DNA of 64,000 nucleotides from JALYUM01 sp036688685 (GTDB lineage Bacteria > Pseudomonadota > Gammaproteobacteria > Burkholderiales > Burkholderiaceae_D), in assembly GCF_036688685.1 (NCBI RefSeq), contig NZ_JAQQPS010000004.1, positions 1-64,000 on the forward strand. Reading direction: 5' to 3'. The translations under genes were made by a program, and so were the position numbers. The notes beneath the pieces are model-generated. The model ran no database searches. It was given only the letters and a program-made list of their open reading frames with translations, and was not told where the DNA came from. Shown piece by piece: positions 1-8,601 of this stretch. Position 1 is the first letter of the stretch. Every line of letters begins with the position of its first letter.

Positions 1-76
1 CGGACAGGCCAGAGTCCTTGATTTCCTGTCGGATTTTTGGCGTCGTGCGGGCTTGGGGATGAATGCGTGAGCTCAT
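1..76 (-). mobile_element. N-terminus of an IS481-like transposase (runs off window)
   Basis: The minus strand from an ATG at 76 encodes about 25 residues before the window edge. They include RIHPQARTTPKIRQEI, which resembles the opening helix-turn-helix of IS481-family transposases (typically R-H-NARTTP-IR-EI). Only this stub is visible, so neither the DDE catalytic domain nor a terminal inverted repeat can be seen. It probably marks an insertion sequence lying left of the window. The family call rests on one short motif. Confidence 0.5.
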
Positions 77-363
77 GAAATGAAGTTTATGCGATCTGCT
101 GTAGCCGGTGGAACGACCGCGGCGGCAAGCCGGCGATCAACTCGTCAAGCACGGCTTTGGCGCGGAACAACGCCATGCTGCGACGAGGAATATGATCACA
201 CGAAACTAAACACATAGACAGCCATCAGCTTCTGCGCGGTTGAATGATCCATTTTTTCAGGAAATTTTCATCGTAGAGTCATTGAATTGATCCGATTAGC
301 CAACGGCCCCTCCCGGACAAAATCGGCCGGCCGCTGCCAGGCCGGTTTCGACCCGACGCGCAT
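77..363. other. Intergenic stretch, no gene recognised
   Basis: About 290 bases between the transposase start and the 3' end of the next gene. Only very short open frames are present and none has a convincing ribosome site or family motif. It may include the insertion sequence end, but no inverted repeat was identified. Confidence 0.4.
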
Positions 364-891
364 TCAGCCGCACGCGTCAACATGTTGAAATTTTTGGGAT
401 AAGGTCCAGCCGCTTTTACCAGTTTTGTTTCGTACCTGTTTCCACCAAACCATCTTGGCGCCGCGGCCATCGACACCCGGCATACCGGCAAGGTTGTTTC
501 CGCTTCGATACACCTTTCCCTCGTACCAAAAGAGGTAAGATCCTTCACCCACTGGTGCAAGCATGTACACCACGTCACCGGCACTGAGGGAAAGCTGTGG
601 CTGGTCGCTTCCGTCAATATAGCCATCATGTAGTTCCCGGTTAATCGTGACGGCACCAGCCTTTTCCGTCACGACCGCACCGTTGATGCCATCGACAGCG
701 TCGCCACGATGCAAGCGAAATATCACCGCTGATTTTTCGCTGCGGTCTTTATGTACCGGGACGTCTCCGAGGGCCGTCCACTCGCGATAGGTGCAGCATT
801 CAAACGGACACACGCCCCAACTTTCATAATGACGCGGCGGTGCTTTCTGAGCGAAAGATGGTGCGTTGCTAAATAACAGCACCGCAAACAT
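364..891 (-). CDS. Secreted SH3-like hypothetical protein
   Basis: This 175-residue protein begins with a hydrophobic stretch (MFAVLLFSNAPSFAQ) that looks like the core of a cleavable signal peptide. The rest is beta-rich, with short strands such as GDVVYMLAPVGEG and FWYEGKVYR that recall bacterial SH3-like domains. A cluster of three cysteines lies near residues 28 to 33. A good ribosome site (AAGGGGA) lies about 18 bases before the ATG, which is too far. Codons for V-I-K-S-F-V lie in frame between them, so the real start may be a rare codon upstream that would supply the missing positive charge of the signal peptide. No function can be assigned. It is followed on the same strand by nothing recognisable. 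Confidence 0.65.
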   Translation of the reverse strand: MFAVLLFSNAPSFAQKAPPRHYESWGVCPFECCTYREWTALGDVPVHKDRSEKSAVIFRLHRGDAVDGINGAVVTEKAGAVTINRELHDGYIDGSDQPQLSLSAGDVVYMLAPVGEGSYLFWYEGKVYRSGNNLAGMPGVDGRGAKMVWWKQVRNKTGKSGWTLSQKFQHVDACG

Positions 892-1005
892 GACGAAGCT
901 TTTGATAACGTTCCCCTTATTTATGGACTTTGTTAATAACTGGAAGTTCAGAAATACCAGATTTGCAGAACTGGCCTGGCACTTGCGCCACGCATTTCAC
1001 CCAAC

Positions 1006-1539
1006 TTACGGTGACTCGTTAGCAGATGCTGGTATGGGATTGAATTCCTGCGACGACACCACTCCCGCGATCTTCCAACCATCGGCTGCGCGAACGACCA
1101 GCTAGCTCTCCTTGCCCCACATTTTCTTGTAGCTACCATTGACGACGGCATAGTCGAACCATACCTGCCCGACGTCACCATCGCTTTCGATGCGTACGTT
1201 CGACACAATCTCGTCGACCTTTGCCTCGGCCTTGGCAATCGCAGTGATAAATTTACGTGGGGTGGTGGAGTAGAGCTTGGAAGGCCGCTTCATTTGCGGT
1301 TGGGGCCGGTTTGCATACAGCCTTTCAATACTGGCATCGGTGGTGACGCCAGCAAAGGTAACGTCCTCTTTTACGAAAAGTTTTAGAAATGCTTCTTCGT
1401 CCTTGTTGACGATGGCGGAACGGAAGTTTTCAATCACACGCTCAATTTGCGCCTTGCTGTCCGCGACCTGCGCCAGCGCATGGTGTGGCGCTATGGCCAA
1501 TCCGCCCAGCATCAAAGCGACCGATAAAAATCGGCTCAT
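1006..1539 (-). pseudogene. SnoaL/NTF2-like secreted protein broken by an amber codon
   Basis: The frame starts at an ATG at 1539 (MSRFLSVALMLGGLAIA, a signal peptide ending at ALA-Q). It then reads as a small alpha+beta NTF2/SnoaL-like domain: DSKAQIERVIENFRSA, then DEEAFLKLFVKEDVTF, then VWFDYAVVNGSYKKMWGKES. A TAG stop lies at 1102 to 1104. Directly after it the same frame continues with LVVRAADGWKIAGVV and about 15 more residues to a TAA at 1006. Proteins of this family usually read W-G-K-E-S-W at this point, so TAG is one base from the expected TGG. The upstream frame also permits a start at 1599, but MSRFLS is preferred for its signal peptide. The gene is probably inactive unless the amber is read through or is a sequencing error. 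Confidence 0.75.
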
Positions 1540-2000
1540 ATATTCCCTGAGTTCATTGATCGTGCCCTCGCGGGGCAGGTTTGGGGGAGGGCAGGGCAAA
1601 TGCCCGCTTTTGGCCGAATACCGTCGCTCGGCTTAGCATAACAGCAAGCTAAGCGTAAATCCAGCGGCCGCTACGACAGGCCGGCAAAGACCCAAATCGG
1701 ATTGTTTTTACAGCTGCACGATCTGCTGTCGGAGGAATGTAAAGCTTGTTTCGCCAGCTGTCGATTCAATAGATCGCGTCCGAAGTAAAGCAGGCCCGGC
1801 AGGCAGGAAGCAGTGACGACGGCGCTCGCGCTCAGCCTGCGCAAGGAGCTTTCGCTAGCATCGGGATGCAGGGTAGTCGCGCAATCCACCAACCGCCGCT
1901 GAAAAAGTGGCGTAGAAGCAACTCAAACGCTGCGCTGCGGCGTGCCTGTGAGCGGCGTCGCACACAATGGCGTAAAACTGGCGCAGCCGGATGTGCCGGC
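1540..2000. other. Intergenic stretch, no gene recognised
   Basis: Roughly 460 bases between the start of the SnoaL-like pseudogene and the end of the sensor kinase gene. Short open frames exist on the minus strand, but they lack family motifs, plausible composition or ribosome sites. No repeat or clear terminator was identified. Confidence 0.4.
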
Positions 2001-5000
2001 CTACCTTGACCGGCTGCGCCACCTTGAACGGCCACCTTCATAGGCGCGCGCGGCAGCGATCGACAGCGTGACACTGGTTCCTGCGCCGGCCGCGCTGGTC
2101 ACTGCCAGCGTGGCGCCGATCGTTTTGGCGCGCTCGCGCATGCCCAGCAGCCCCCAATGGCCGCTGCGGTAACCCAGCCGGCGTACCTCGTCGTCAAGGC
2201 CCTTGCCGTCATCCACCACGGCAACCGTGAATGTGTCGGCGTAATCGATCCGCACTGCGATGTGGGTGGCCCCTGCATGAATGAAGGCATTGCGCAGCGC
2301 CTCGGCCGCGACCTGGCCCGCTTCCATCAGCACGGCCGGCGCGAGTGTGCGCGCCGTGCCACGCACTTCCATGGCATAGGCAACGTCCGGATAGCATTGG
2401 CGCAGCGGTCCGGCGCTGCGTGCCAGCAGGCGCTCCAGCGTCTCGGCGCTCGCGCCACCGGCGCGCAGTTGCTCGACCTGATCGCGGCCTTCGACCAGCG
2501 CGTTGCTGGCGTCGACCAGCACGGTTTCGAGCCGCGCCCGGGTCGCGCTGTCGCCAGGCAGCGACTGCGCCATGGTGCGCACCCGCAGCATCAGCGCATT
2601 GACACTTTGCAGATAGGTGTCGTGCAAGGTGCGCGCGATGCGCTCGCGTTCGCTGGCGCGCACCTGCAACTGCGCGGACAGGCGCGCCGTCAGCAGCGCG
2701 ATCCGGTAGCGGTACAGCCCCACGCCTGCCAGCAGCAGTAACAGAGCGCACAGCGCTTTGAACCAGGCGCTTTGCACGAGCGTCGGGGCGATGACGATTG
2801 CCTGGCTGATTTCGGCGGCGCTCGCGACGCCATCTTCATTGGTGGCGCGCAGGTGGAACCGGTAACTGCCCGGGGCGACATGCGTGTAGCTGACGCTTCT
2901 GCGGGTGCCGCCATCGACCCAGCCGCGGTCGACGCCCTCCAGCCACCAGGCAAAGCGGAGCGCTTCCGGACGGCGCAGCGCCGGCGCGGTGAAGGCGATA
3001 TTGAAGTCCTGCGCAGCGGGCGGCAGCTGCACCGGCGCGCCGGCCAGTAGCGGCCAGGTGGCGGCGCCGCTGCTCACTTGGGCGATCTGCACGACCGGCG
3101 CGACCGGATTGCGCTGCATGCCACGCGTGTCGAGCTGCACCACGCCCTCGGTTGCGCCGATCCATAGCTGGCCGCCGGGCGCCTGCACCAGCGACGGCAG
3201 GCGACTGGCGGTGCTGGCCTGGCCCGGGTAGCCGTCGCGCGCGTCGAGCAGGGTATAACGCAGCACCTCGCGCCCTTGCGCCAGTGCGCGCGCCCAGTCG
3301 GCCGCGCGCACGTGGACCAGCCCGGCCGCGCCGTTGAACCAGCGGTCGCCGTCCGGCGTGATGGCCATCCCGGAGATATTGCGCAACACATCGGGCCGGT
3401 CGGTTCGCAGCAGCCGCAGCGCGCCCTGTTGCAGTACGGCCAGGCCATGTTCGCCGGCCACCATCACCTGCGGGCCGGCGAACACGGCGCTGGCGATGCC
3501 GGCGACGAGCGCGTCGTACCGGGTCAGTTTGCCGTCGTCGTACAGCGACAGGCCACCATCGCCATCGGCCAGCCACAACTGGGCGCGCGCGCCCGCCGCC
3601 GAGATGACGATTTTCGCGGGCAGGTTGAAGGCGCTGCGCGGTCGCCACTGGCCGTCCACGTAACCCATCAGGCCGGTCTCGTAGGCCGCCATCCACAGTA
3701 CCTTGCCGTCGTCGAGCAGGCCGAGCACGTGGAGGTCCGCCGCCTGGCCGTCGCGGCCCGGCGGCAGCGCGATCTGCGTGACCGCGCCGTGCAGGCGCCG
3801 TTCGATGCTGCGCTTGCCTGCCAGCAGCAGGGCGCCGTCTGTCGCCGTACCGACCACGCGGGCATAGCGTCCCGGCTGCAGGACCGGCGCGCCGCCGGCA
3901 GTCAGACGGAACAAGGCGCCGCTGCCCGCGAAGGCGGCCCACACCGCGCCGTCGGCATCGGCGGCCAGGCTGACCGGCCCGCCGTTGTCCGGCAGGCCGC
4001 TGTGGAGGAGGCGGTTGGCCTGGTAGCGATCCAGGCCACGATCAGTGGCGATCCAGACATTGCCCTCGCGGTCTTCCAGAACCTGCTCGGTGTTCGCACT
4101 GGAGATGTCCGGCGGCGCGGCAAGGTGCTGGCCGCGGCCGATCGTCTCGATCACGGCAGCTTGCGCGCTGGCCGCCGGCAGCACGCAAGCGCCGGTCGGG
4201 CAGTGCAGCTGCCATAGATTGCCGTGGCGGTCGAACTGGCCGCCCCAGCGCGCTTCGGACTGGTTGGCGCGCGGGGCGCGCGCGCGCACGGCACCGCTCG
4301 ACACCTGCACCAGCGCGCCGGCCCGCGTGGCCCAGACGCGGCCGTCCGGCGACTGCAGCAGCGCGCCGGACACACCTGGCGGCGCCACGGCGGCAAAACG
4401 ATTATTCTGGCGGTCGAGGCGCCACGTTTGTCCGGCAAACGTGGCCCACAGGGTACCGTCCTGGTCGCGCAGCAGGCTGCGCACACGCTCGACCGGCCAG
4501 GGGGCGCCATCGACCACGCGCTGCCAGGCGCCGTCGACCAGGTGAAACACGCCCACATTGCTGGCTGCCCACAGGCTGCCATCGCTGTCGCTGGCCATGG
4601 CGTTCACGGTGCCGACCGGAAGCTGGGTCGAGTCGGCGATATCGTCGAAGCGGCCGCCCGCGCGCAGTACCGACACGCCACCGAATACGTGGGCGATCCA
4701 CAGCTCGCCGTTGTCGGCCACGTGCATGGTGTTGATCTGGCGCCGCGCCAGCATGCCGCGCGTCGGCATGGCCACGTGCTCGAACGCGACGCCGTCGAAG
4801 CGGTACAGGTCATCGGCTGTGCCCAGCCACAGCCAGCCGTCCGGGGTTTGCGCCAGCGCCGAGATCTGGGCCGGTAGCCCTTCGCTGGCGCCCCAGCTGG
4901 TGTGGCGATAATCGCGCAGCGGGGCGGCCCCTGCGCAGCCGACCGCCATCAGCAGCCCCAGCCCCGGCAGAACCAGTGCCAGCAGCCTGCGCAAGCGCGG

Positions 5001-5009
5001 GATGCTCAC
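2001..5009 (-). CDS. Beta-propeller (Reg_prop/Y_Y_Y) sensor histidine kinase
   Basis: A 1002-residue hybrid-type sensor. After an N-terminal signal or membrane segment come many Reg_prop blades of the form DG-LW-GT--GL-R (for example PDGWLWLGTADDLYRFDG and REGNVWIATDRGLDRY), forming a periplasmic beta-propeller. A Y_Y_Y-type beta domain follows (SYTHVAPGSYRFHLRATN), then one transmembrane helix (ALCALLLLLAGVGLYRY). The HisKA_3 box is RERIARTLHDTYLQ, with the phosphorylated His near residue 796. A HATPase domain follows with an N box (EALRNAFIHAG), G1 (DDGKGLD) and G2 (GLLGMRERA). The GTG start at 5009 overlaps the TGA of the response regulator by four bases, so the pair is translationally coupled. 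A longer frame to 5159 is rejected for that reason. The ligand is unknown; such propeller kinases often sense polysaccharide fragments. Confidence 0.9.
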   Translation of the reverse strand: MSIPRLRRLLALVLPGLGLLMAVGCAGAAPLRDYRHTSWGASEGLPAQISALAQTPDGWLWLGTADDLYRFDGVAFEHVAMPTRGMLARRQINTMHVADNGELWIAHVFGGVSVLRAGGRFDDIADSTQLPVGTVNAMASDSDGSLWAASNVGVFHLVDGAWQRVVDGAPWPVERVRSLLRDQDGTLWATFAGQTWRLDRQNNRFAAVAPPGVSGALLQSPDGRVWATRAGALVQVSSGAVRARAPRANQSEARWGGQFDRHGNLWQLHCPTGACVLPAASAQAAVIETIGRGQHLAAPPDISSANTEQVLEDREGNVWIATDRGLDRYQANRLLHSGLPDNGGPVSLAADADGAVWAAFAGSGALFRLTAGGAPVLQPGRYARVVGTATDGALLLAGKRSIERRLHGAVTQIALPPGRDGQAADLHVLGLLDDGKVLWMAAYETGLMGYVDGQWRPRSAFNLPAKIVISAAGARAQLWLADGDGGLSLYDDGKLTRYDALVAGIASAVFAGPQVMVAGEHGLAVLQQGALRLLRTDRPDVLRNISGMAITPDGDRWFNGAAGLVHVRAADWARALAQGREVLRYTLLDARDGYPGQASTASRLPSLVQAPGGQLWIGATEGVVQLDTRGMQRNPVAPVVQIAQVSSGAATWPLLAGAPVQLPPAAQDFNIAFTAPALRRPEALRFAWWLEGVDRGWVDGGTRRSVSYTHVAPGSYRFHLRATNEDGVASAAEISQAIVIAPTLVQSAWFKALCALLLLLAGVGLYRYRIALLTARLSAQLQVRASERERIARTLHDTYLQSVNALMLRVRTMAQSLPGDSATRARLETVLVDASNALVEGRDQVEQLRAGGASAETLERLLARSAGPLRQCYPDVAYAMEVRGTARTLAPAVLMEAGQVAAEALRNAFIHAGATHIAVRIDYADTFTVAVVDDGKGLDDEVRRLGYRSGHWGLLGMRERAKTIGATLAVTSAAGAGTSVTLSIAAARAYEGGRSRWRSRSR

Positions 5010-5644
5010 AGCGTGATGTACCCGCGCTGCACCGCAATGGCCACGGCGTGCGTGCGGTCGTTGGCGCCCAGCTTGGCCAGGATCGTGCTCATATGCGTCT
5101 TGACGGTCGCTTCGCGGATCGCCAGCGCGGCGCCGATGGCGCGGTTCGAGTGGCCGCACGCGGCCAGGCGCAGGACGTCCAGTTCACGGGCCGAGAGGGT
5201 GTCGCTGATGGCGTGTGCCGCCAGTTCGCGCGTGAGCGCCGGCGAGATGACCTGGCGGCCCGCGCAGACGGCACGGATGGTCGTCAGCAGTTCGGTGCCC
5301 AGCACATCCTTGAGCAGGTAGGCGGCTGCGCCGGCGCGCAGGGCGGCGCTGACGCGCGCATCGCCGCCGAAGGTGGTCAGCACGATGATGCGGGCGTCGG
5401 CCTGCAGCTTGCGAATGGCGCCGATCGCCGCGACGCCATCGCTGCCCGGCATTTGCAGGTCGAGCAGGCACAGGTCGGGGCGCTGCTGTGCATATTGCGC
5501 CACCGCCTCGATGCCGTCTGCGGCCAGGGCGACGACAGTGATGTCATCCTGGCTGGACACGAGTGCGGCGATGCCCTCGCGCATGAGCGGATGGTCGTCG
5601 GCGATCAGGACGCGGATGGCAGGTGCTGTCATTGAGGTGTGCAT
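5006..5644 (-). CDS. NarL/FixJ-type LuxR-family response regulator
   Basis: A receiver domain (VLIADDHPLMREGIAAL, phosphoacceptor Asp in LLDLQMPG, Lys in AYLLKDV) is followed by a LuxR-type helix-turn-helix (LSARELDVLRLAACGHSN, then EATVKTHMSTILAKLG). It should be the partner of the propeller kinase immediately downstream, with which it shares a four-base overlap. I use the ATG at 5644 (MHTSMTAP). An ATG 12 bases later is almost as good, and neither has a strong ribosome site. The frame extends to 5689, but that would add residues outside the receiver fold. It is predicted to be a cytoplasmic DNA-binding regulator activated by phosphorylation. Confidence 0.88.
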   Translation of the reverse strand: MHTSMTAPAIRVLIADDHPLMREGIAALVSSQDDITVVALAADGIEAVAQYAQQRPDLCLLDLQMPGSDGVAAIGAIRKLQADARIIVLTTFGGDARVSAALRAGAAAYLLKDVLGTELLTTIRAVCAGRQVISPALTRELAAHAISDTLSARELDVLRLAACGHSNRAIGAALAIREATVKTHMSTILAKLGANDRTHAVAIAVQRGYITL

Positions 5645-5714
5645 GGGCGAAAAGCGCAAGGATACCCGAATGGCGCGCACCGTGTCCAAGGGCCTTGCCA
5701 GCTATTTTCTGGAC

Positions 5715-5743
5715 AAAAAAACGCCGCGTGAACCACCGCGGCG
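5715..5743 (-). terminator. Rho-independent terminator
   Basis: On the minus strand a CGCCGCG/CGCGGCG stem with an 8-base loop is followed by a run of seven T. It lies 35 bases beyond the stop of the alpha/beta hydrolase at 5778 and fits as that transcript's end. Confidence 0.85.
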
Positions 5744-5777
5744 CAAGGCTTGGAGAGAGACAGGTTTTACAGCATGC

Positions 5778-6614
5778 TTATTTGCGCAGGAACGCCAGCA
5801 AGTCTTCGTTCAGCTGGTCCTTGTGCGTGGCCGGAATGGCGTGCGGCGCGCCCGGATAGACATGCAGGGTACCCTGGGGCAGGAAGGTCATCGCGCGCTC
5901 GCCGGCAGTCTTGATCGGCACGATCTGGTCGTCGTCGCCGTGCACCACGAGGGTGGGAATGGTCATCTTTTTCAGGTCGTCCGTGAAATCGGTCTCGGAG
6001 AACTGCTTGATGCAGGCATAGGCGCTGTGGATGCTGCACTGCATGCCTTGCAGCCAGAACGTTTCGCGCATGCCTTCCGAGATCTTGGCGCCGTCCCGGT
6101 TGTAGCCGAAGAACGGGATGGTCAGGTCACGGAAGAATTGCGCGCGGTCGGCCTTGACGCCGGCACGGATGCCGTCGAACACCGCCATCGGCAGGCCGTC
6201 CGGGTTGGTGGGCGATTGCACCATTTGCGGCGGCACAGCTGCCACCAGCACGGCCTTCGCGACGCGCCCCACGCCATGGCGGCCGATGTAGCGCGCCACT
6301 TCGCCGCCGCCGGTCGAGTGACCGACCAGCATGACGTCGTTCAGGTCAAGCGCCTCGAGCAACTGGCCCAGGTCGTCCGCGTAGGTGTCCATGTCATTGC
6401 CGTGCCAGGGTTTGCTGGACAGCCCGTGGCCGCGGCGGTCGTGCGCGATGACGCGGTAACCGTGCTGGGCCAGGAACATCATCTGGTCTTCCCAGGCGTC
6501 GCCCTGCAGCGGCCAGCCGTGGCTGAATACGACGGCGGGACCGTGGCCCCAGTCGGTGAAGTGGATCAGGGTGCCGTCGCGAACGGTAATGCTGTTGATG
6601 GTGTGGTTGCTCAT
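5778..6614 (-). CDS. Alpha/beta hydrolase (non-heme chloroperoxidase-like), cytosolic
   Basis: A 278-residue alpha/beta hydrolase of the cofactor-free haloperoxidase/esterase group. Visible landmarks are the oxyanion region (VVFSHGWPLQGDAWEDQM), the nucleophile elbow GHSTGGGEV (Ser), the acid in VVHGDDDQIVP (Asp) and the catalytic His in PGAPHAIPATH. The chosen ATG at 6614 (MSNHTINS) has the ribosome site AAGGAAAT. The frame continues five codons upstream without support. There is no signal peptide, in contrast to the close paralogue at 9357, which carries a Tat signal. It sits downstream of the amidohydrolase on the same strand, with a conserved 17-bp motif in the gap and a clear terminator behind it. 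Substrate unknown; true haloperoxidation should not be assumed for this family. Confidence 0.88.
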   Translation of the reverse strand: MSNHTINSITVRDGTLIHFTDWGHGPAVVFSHGWPLQGDAWEDQMMFLAQHGYRVIAHDRRGHGLSSKPWHGNDMDTYADDLGQLLEALDLNDVMLVGHSTGGGEVARYIGRHGVGRVAKAVLVAAVPPQMVQSPTNPDGLPMAVFDGIRAGVKADRAQFFRDLTIPFFGYNRDGAKISEGMRETFWLQGMQCSIHSAYACIKQFSETDFTDDLKKMTIPTLVVHGDDDQIVPIKTAGERAMTFLPQGTLHVYPGAPHAIPATHKDQLNEDLLAFLRK

Positions 6615-6702
6615 GGGATTTCCTTTCAAGAAAAAAGTAAATGGCGGCGCGATGCCGCGTGAAGAGGCAAGCGATTCTCGCGCGCTCGCCTGGCCCGGCC
6701 TA

Positions 6703-6719
6703 GCTATACAAAAGGATAC
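6703..6719. promoter_or_regulatory. CTATAC/GATAC motif, copy 1 (candidate operator)
   Basis: GCTATACAAAAGGATAC lies 89 bases before the hydrolase start at 6614. Nearly the same 17 bases occur at 9329 and a looser copy at 11160, each less than about 100 bases before a gene of this cluster. A regulator site is inferred; the binding protein is unknown. Confidence 0.4.
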
Positions 6720-6722
6720 AAC

Positions 6723-8591
6723 CTAGAACGCAAAGCAACTGCACCCGAGCGCGCCCCAGAAGCCGCCATGGCTGGCCACCGGCACGTTCGACTTGCGCGC
6801 CACGTCGTGCGCGTGCGCGTGCACGCCGCAGGCGCCCCGGCACTGGTGCGGCAGTCTGGCCAGCGCCTGGGGCGGGGCGGCCCGGTAGTGTCCCGGCACC
6901 TGGGCCACGGGCGACCAGTCGGGCAGCACGGGAATCGGCGGCGGTCCCAGCGAAGAAAACTCCGCCTGCCCGTACACCACCCTGCCGCCGACGATGGTCA
7001 GCACCGATTCGATGTCGCGGATGGCTTCTTCGGGAATGCTGAAAAAATCGGCCGACAGGACCGCGACATCGGCCAGCATGCCCTCGGCAATGCGGCCCTT
7101 TTTACCCTGCTCGCTGGAGAACCACGCGCTGCCGCTGGTCCACAGTTCGATGGCCGTCGCGCGTGACAGCCGGCCGGCTGCGTCAGCCAGGCGCAGACCG
7201 CCGACGGTCTTGCCGGATACCAGCCAGTACAGCGCCGTCCACGGGTTGTAGCTGGCCACGCGCGTGGCGTCGGTGCCGCCGCCCACCGGAATGCCGGCGT
7301 CGAGCATGCGTGCGATCGGCGGTGTGGCCTTGGCCGCCTCGGCGCCATAGCGGTCCACGAATGCTTCGCCCTGGAACGCCATCCGGTGCTGGATGGCGAT
7401 GCCGCCGCCCAGCGCTTTTACCCGGTCGATGTTCTTGTGGGAGATTGTTTCGGCGTGGTCGAACATCCACGTCAGGCCATTGAACGGGATCTCGCGGTTG
7501 ACCTTCTCGAACACGTTCAGCATGCGCTCGATCGACTCGTCGTAGGTGGCGTGCAGGCGGAACGGCCAGCGTTTTTCGACCAGGTGGCGCACCACTTTTT
7601 CCAGCTCGTCTTCCATGCCGGGCGCCAGGTCGGGACGCGGTTCGACGAAATCCTCGAAATCAGCCGCCGAGAACACCAGCATTTCGCCGGCCCCATTGTG
7701 GCGGTAGTAATCGCTGCCCTGGCCTGGCGTCACCATTGCCGTCCACTTTTTAAAATCGTCCAGTTCCTGGCCCTTGTTCTGGGTGAACAGGTTGTAGGCG
7801 ATGCGGATGGTCAACTGGTCGTCGCGCGCCAGTTGATCGACGACGGCATAATCGTCCGGATAATTCTGAAAGCCGCCGCCGGCGTCGATGGCGCTGGTCA
7901 GGCCCAGGCGATTGAGTTCACGCATGAATTGCCGTGTCGAGTTCACCTGCAGCTCGCGCGGCAGGGTCGGGCCCTTGGCGAGCGTGGCATATAAAATCAT
8001 CGCGTTCGGGCGGGCGATCAGCATGCCAGTCGGGTTGCCGGCGCTGTCGCGCACGATTTCGCCGCCCGGTGGATTGGGCGTGTCCTTGGTGTAGCCGATC
8101 ACGCGCAATGCAGCGCGGTTGAGCAGGGCGCGGTCGTACAGGTGCAGCACGAAGACCGGGGTGTCGGGCGCCGCGCTGTTGAGGTCGTCGAGCGTGGGCA
8201 TGCGCTTCTCGGCAAACTGGAAGCTGTTCCAGCCGCCCACCACGCGCACCCATTGCGGGTGCGGCGTGCGCTCGGCCTGGTGTTTCAGCATGCGCAGGGC
8301 GTCGGCCAGCGAGGGCACGCCTTCCCAGCGCAATTCGAGGTTGTACATCAGGCCGCCACGGATGACGTGAATGTGCGAGTCGTTCAGGCCAGGAATCACG
8401 GTGCGCCCGTTCAGGTCGATCACCCGGGTGGCCGGGCCGCGGTGGCGCATGACTTCGTCGGCGTCGCCGACGGCGGCAAACTTGCCGTCCCGGATGGCGA
8501 GCGCGGACGCTTGCGGATTGGTCCTGTCGACGGTGTGAAAGCAGCCGTTGATGAGGATCAGCTGCGCCGGGGGGATGGTGGATGGCTGCAT
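6723..8591 (-). CDS. Amidohydrolase family 3 (YtcJ-like) metal-dependent hydrolase
   Basis: A 622-residue protein of the YtcJ/amidohydrolase-3 group. It opens with the N-terminal strand typical of the family (LILINGCFHTVDRTNPQASA), and the first metal motif H-x-H appears in GLNDSHIHVIRGG near residue 73. The late metal-binding Asp is probably in PVGGGTDATRV. These enzymes hydrolyse amide or ester-like bonds in a TIM barrel with one or two metals; the substrate cannot be read from sequence. The last 45 residues form a Cys- and His-rich tail (QCRGACGVHAHAHDVARK, ending GCSCFAF) beyond the usual end of the barrel, which could bind a further metal. The regulator at 8602 lies 10 bases upstream on the same strand, so the two are probably co-transcribed. 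Confidence 0.87.
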   Translation of the reverse strand: MQPSTIPPAQLILINGCFHTVDRTNPQASALAIRDGKFAAVGDADEVMRHRGPATRVIDLNGRTVIPGLNDSHIHVIRGGLMYNLELRWEGVPSLADALRMLKHQAERTPHPQWVRVVGGWNSFQFAEKRMPTLDDLNSAAPDTPVFVLHLYDRALLNRAALRVIGYTKDTPNPPGGEIVRDSAGNPTGMLIARPNAMILYATLAKGPTLPRELQVNSTRQFMRELNRLGLTSAIDAGGGFQNYPDDYAVVDQLARDDQLTIRIAYNLFTQNKGQELDDFKKWTAMVTPGQGSDYYRHNGAGEMLVFSAADFEDFVEPRPDLAPGMEDELEKVVRHLVEKRWPFRLHATYDESIERMLNVFEKVNREIPFNGLTWMFDHAETISHKNIDRVKALGGGIAIQHRMAFQGEAFVDRYGAEAAKATPPIARMLDAGIPVGGGTDATRVASYNPWTALYWLVSGKTVGGLRLADAAGRLSRATAIELWTSGSAWFSSEQGKKGRIAEGMLADVAVLSADFFSIPEEAIRDIESVLTIVGGRVVYGQAEFSSLGPPPIPVLPDWSPVAQVPGHYRAAPPQALARLPHQCRGACGVHAHAHDVARKSNVPVASHGGFWGALGCSCFAF

Positions 8592-8601
8592 GTTCTCTCC
8601 A

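Noticed and set aside
2099..4911. Many long open frames on both strands within the sensor kinase gene
   Set aside because: They are shadows of a GC-rich gene whose own frame has clear Reg_prop, HisKA_3 and HATPase motifs. The others are Arg/Ala/Pro-rich with no motif.
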